From assembly GCF_003122205.1 (NCBI RefSeq), contig NZ_QEYE01000002.1, positions 124,001-188,000 of the forward strand: a stretch of 64,000 nt of DNA. The letters are read 5' to 3'. The notes below the pieces were generated by a model. It did not search any database. It worked only from the letters and a program-made list of their open reading frames with translations, and was not told the DNA's origin. Position numbers and translations under genes: made by a program. Positions 63,057 through 64,000 of this stretch are shown in pieces (position 1 is the stretch's first letter; each line of letters begins with the position of its first letter). The DNA comes from Maritimibacter sp. 55A14 (GTDB taxonomy: Bacteria > Pseudomonadota > Alphaproteobacteria > Rhodobacterales > Rhodobacteraceae).

Positions 63057-64000
63057 GCCGCCCCCGCAAGCGCAACCGCCAGCGCACCCAGCGCCGCGAT
63101 CAGCCCCGCCTGCGGCACCCAGCCCGGCACGCGGAACGGCGCCTCCGGCACACGGCGCTTGAGCGCGATCAGCGCCGCGTTGACGGTCACGAAGACCGCC
63201 AGCAGCACGACCGAGGTCATGCCCGCCAGCGCGGCCACCGGCAACAGGAGGGCGGCCATGATCACCGCCGCCCCCACCAGCAGCGTCGCCGCGACCGGCG
63301 TGCCGAACCGGGGATGCGCGCGGTGGAAGACCGCCAGCCTCGGCGTGCGCTTGCCCAGCCCGAAGAGCACTCGGCTGGCCATCACGATCTGCGCCAGAAC
63401 GCCGTTCATCGCCGCCGCCACCGCGATCAGCGACAGGAAACGCGCACCGCGCCCGGTGGCCGTCTCCCAGACCAGCGCGAGCGGCTGTTCGCTGCCCCCC
63501 AGCGCGGCCAGCGGAACCGCCCGCACGGCCGCGAAGCTGACCAGCGCATAAAGCGCCGTTGTGATCGCCAGAGACAGAAGGATCGCGCGCGGCAGCGTGT
63601 ATTCGGGGCGGCGCACCTCCTCGGCCATGTTGACGATGTCCTCGAAGCCGATGAAGGCGAAGAAGGCCAGTACAGCCGCCGTGCCCAGCCCGGTCCAGGG
63701 CACCGCGCCGCCCGCCAGCCAGTCGGGTGAGGGCGCGCCGGCGGCCAAGCCGGCCCAGCTTACCATGCCCAGCCCCGCCACCTCGGCCAGGGTGAAGGCG
63801 GTGGCCAGCGCCAGGCTCTCCAGCACGCCCAGAACCGCCACCGCGACCAGCGCGCCGCCGGCCAGCAGGATGGCGAGCCAGGGCGCCAAGTCGATCACCG
63901 ATGTCAGGTAACCCACCCCGCCGCGCAGCACCGCCGCGGCCGAGACCGTGCCCGCCACCACGATGCCCAACCCGACGAGCACTGCGAGCCAGTGCAGGCG
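63053..64000 (-). CDS. APC-family amino acid permease (5' end beyond the window)
   Basis: At least 316 residues of an APC-superfamily transporter. The C-terminal eight or so spans are seen: FFAFIGFEDIVNMAEEVRRPEYTLPRAI is the family's central motif, followed by NGVLAQIVMASRVLFGLGKR. The reading frame remains open to the window edge. It stands where murC would usually precede DUF2484, so it may have been inserted into the mur cluster or murC is further upstream. Confidence 0.85.
   Translation of the reverse strand, partial: RLHWLAVLVGLGIVVAGTVSAAAVLRGGVGYLTSVIDLAPWLAILLAGGALVAVAVLGVLESLALATAFTLAEVAGLGMVSWAGLAAGAPSPDWLAGGAVPWTGLGTAAVLAFFAFIGFEDIVNMAEEVRRPEYTLPRAILLSLAITTALYALVSFAAVRAVPLAALGGSEQPLALVWETATGRGARFLSLIAVAAAMNGVLAQIVMASRVLFGLGKRTPRLAVFHRAHPRFGTPVAATLLVGAAVIMAALLLPVAALAGMTSVVLLAVFVTVNAALIALKRRVPEAPFRVPGWVPQAGLIAALGALAVALAGAA

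Overview
The window is GC-rich and densely coded on both strands, and looks like the chromosome of an alphaproteobacterium of the Rhodobacteraceae (Rhodobacterales, Roseobacter-like). Supporting blocks are the order DUF2484-murB-ddl-ftsQ-ftsA-ftsZ-lpxC-bamD-recN, the bolA / J-protein / cobS / cobT block, a zinc-type MetF with a separate MTHFR C-terminal partner, and a full bacterial ceramide module. No rRNA, tRNA, CRISPR array or classical insertion sequence was seen.

Layout. 0-9.6 kb: a 2OG-dioxygenase-like gene and dusA, a decayed sensor gene, then a stress or accessory block (DAO-type flavin oxidase, two glutathione transferases, amicyanin-like cupredoxin, DUF4142 protein, cytochrome P460, AraC regulator, AhpD-like protein, small lipoprotein). 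9.9-11.4 kb: metF plus the MTHFR-C protein. 11.7-14.9 kb: glpK and glpD, divergent from a CPA2 antiporter with a short upstream leader reading frame.

16.3-30.3 kb is the most remarkable part, a sphingolipid factory in five tightly packed transcription units. The ceramide core is serine palmitoyltransferase, a dedicated ACP, a CerR-type reductase, an acyl-AMP ligase and a GNAT-type ceramide synthase (bCerS). Around it lie a DAGK-family (ceramide-kinase-like) enzyme, a Tam41-like cytidylyltransferase, two further nucleotidyltransferases, a HAD phosphatase and a CDP-alcohol phosphotransferase for head-group work, plus an LptF/LptG-like permease pair encoded in the same unit as the lipid kinase. 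The best reading is a complete pathway to make, activate, decorate and export an anionic phosphosphingolipid. An LpxO-like lipid hydroxylase lies just beyond.

30.6-38.6 kb: DDAH, cytochrome c, PuuD-like amidotransferase, pepN, a PfpI protein, a DMSP-lyase-family cupin with one altered metal ligand, and a lytic transglycosylase lipoprotein. 38.7-49 kb: gatB, whose last 47 bp are duplicated 1.13 kb downstream around an AT-rich insert encoding a secreted Sel1/Hcp-type protein with eight C-x7-C pairs; then DUF4177, bolA, a J-protein, cobS and cobT (split by a second small AT-rich gene), aminopeptidase P and DUF427. 49.4-52.8 kb: ClC channel, FAD-linked D-lactate-type dehydrogenase, a 39-residue membrane peptide. 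53-64 kb: recN, bamD, lpxC, ftsZ, ftsA, ftsQ, ddl, murB, DUF2484 and a truncated APC permease.

Functions are assigned from motifs and context read by eye; no database search was run.
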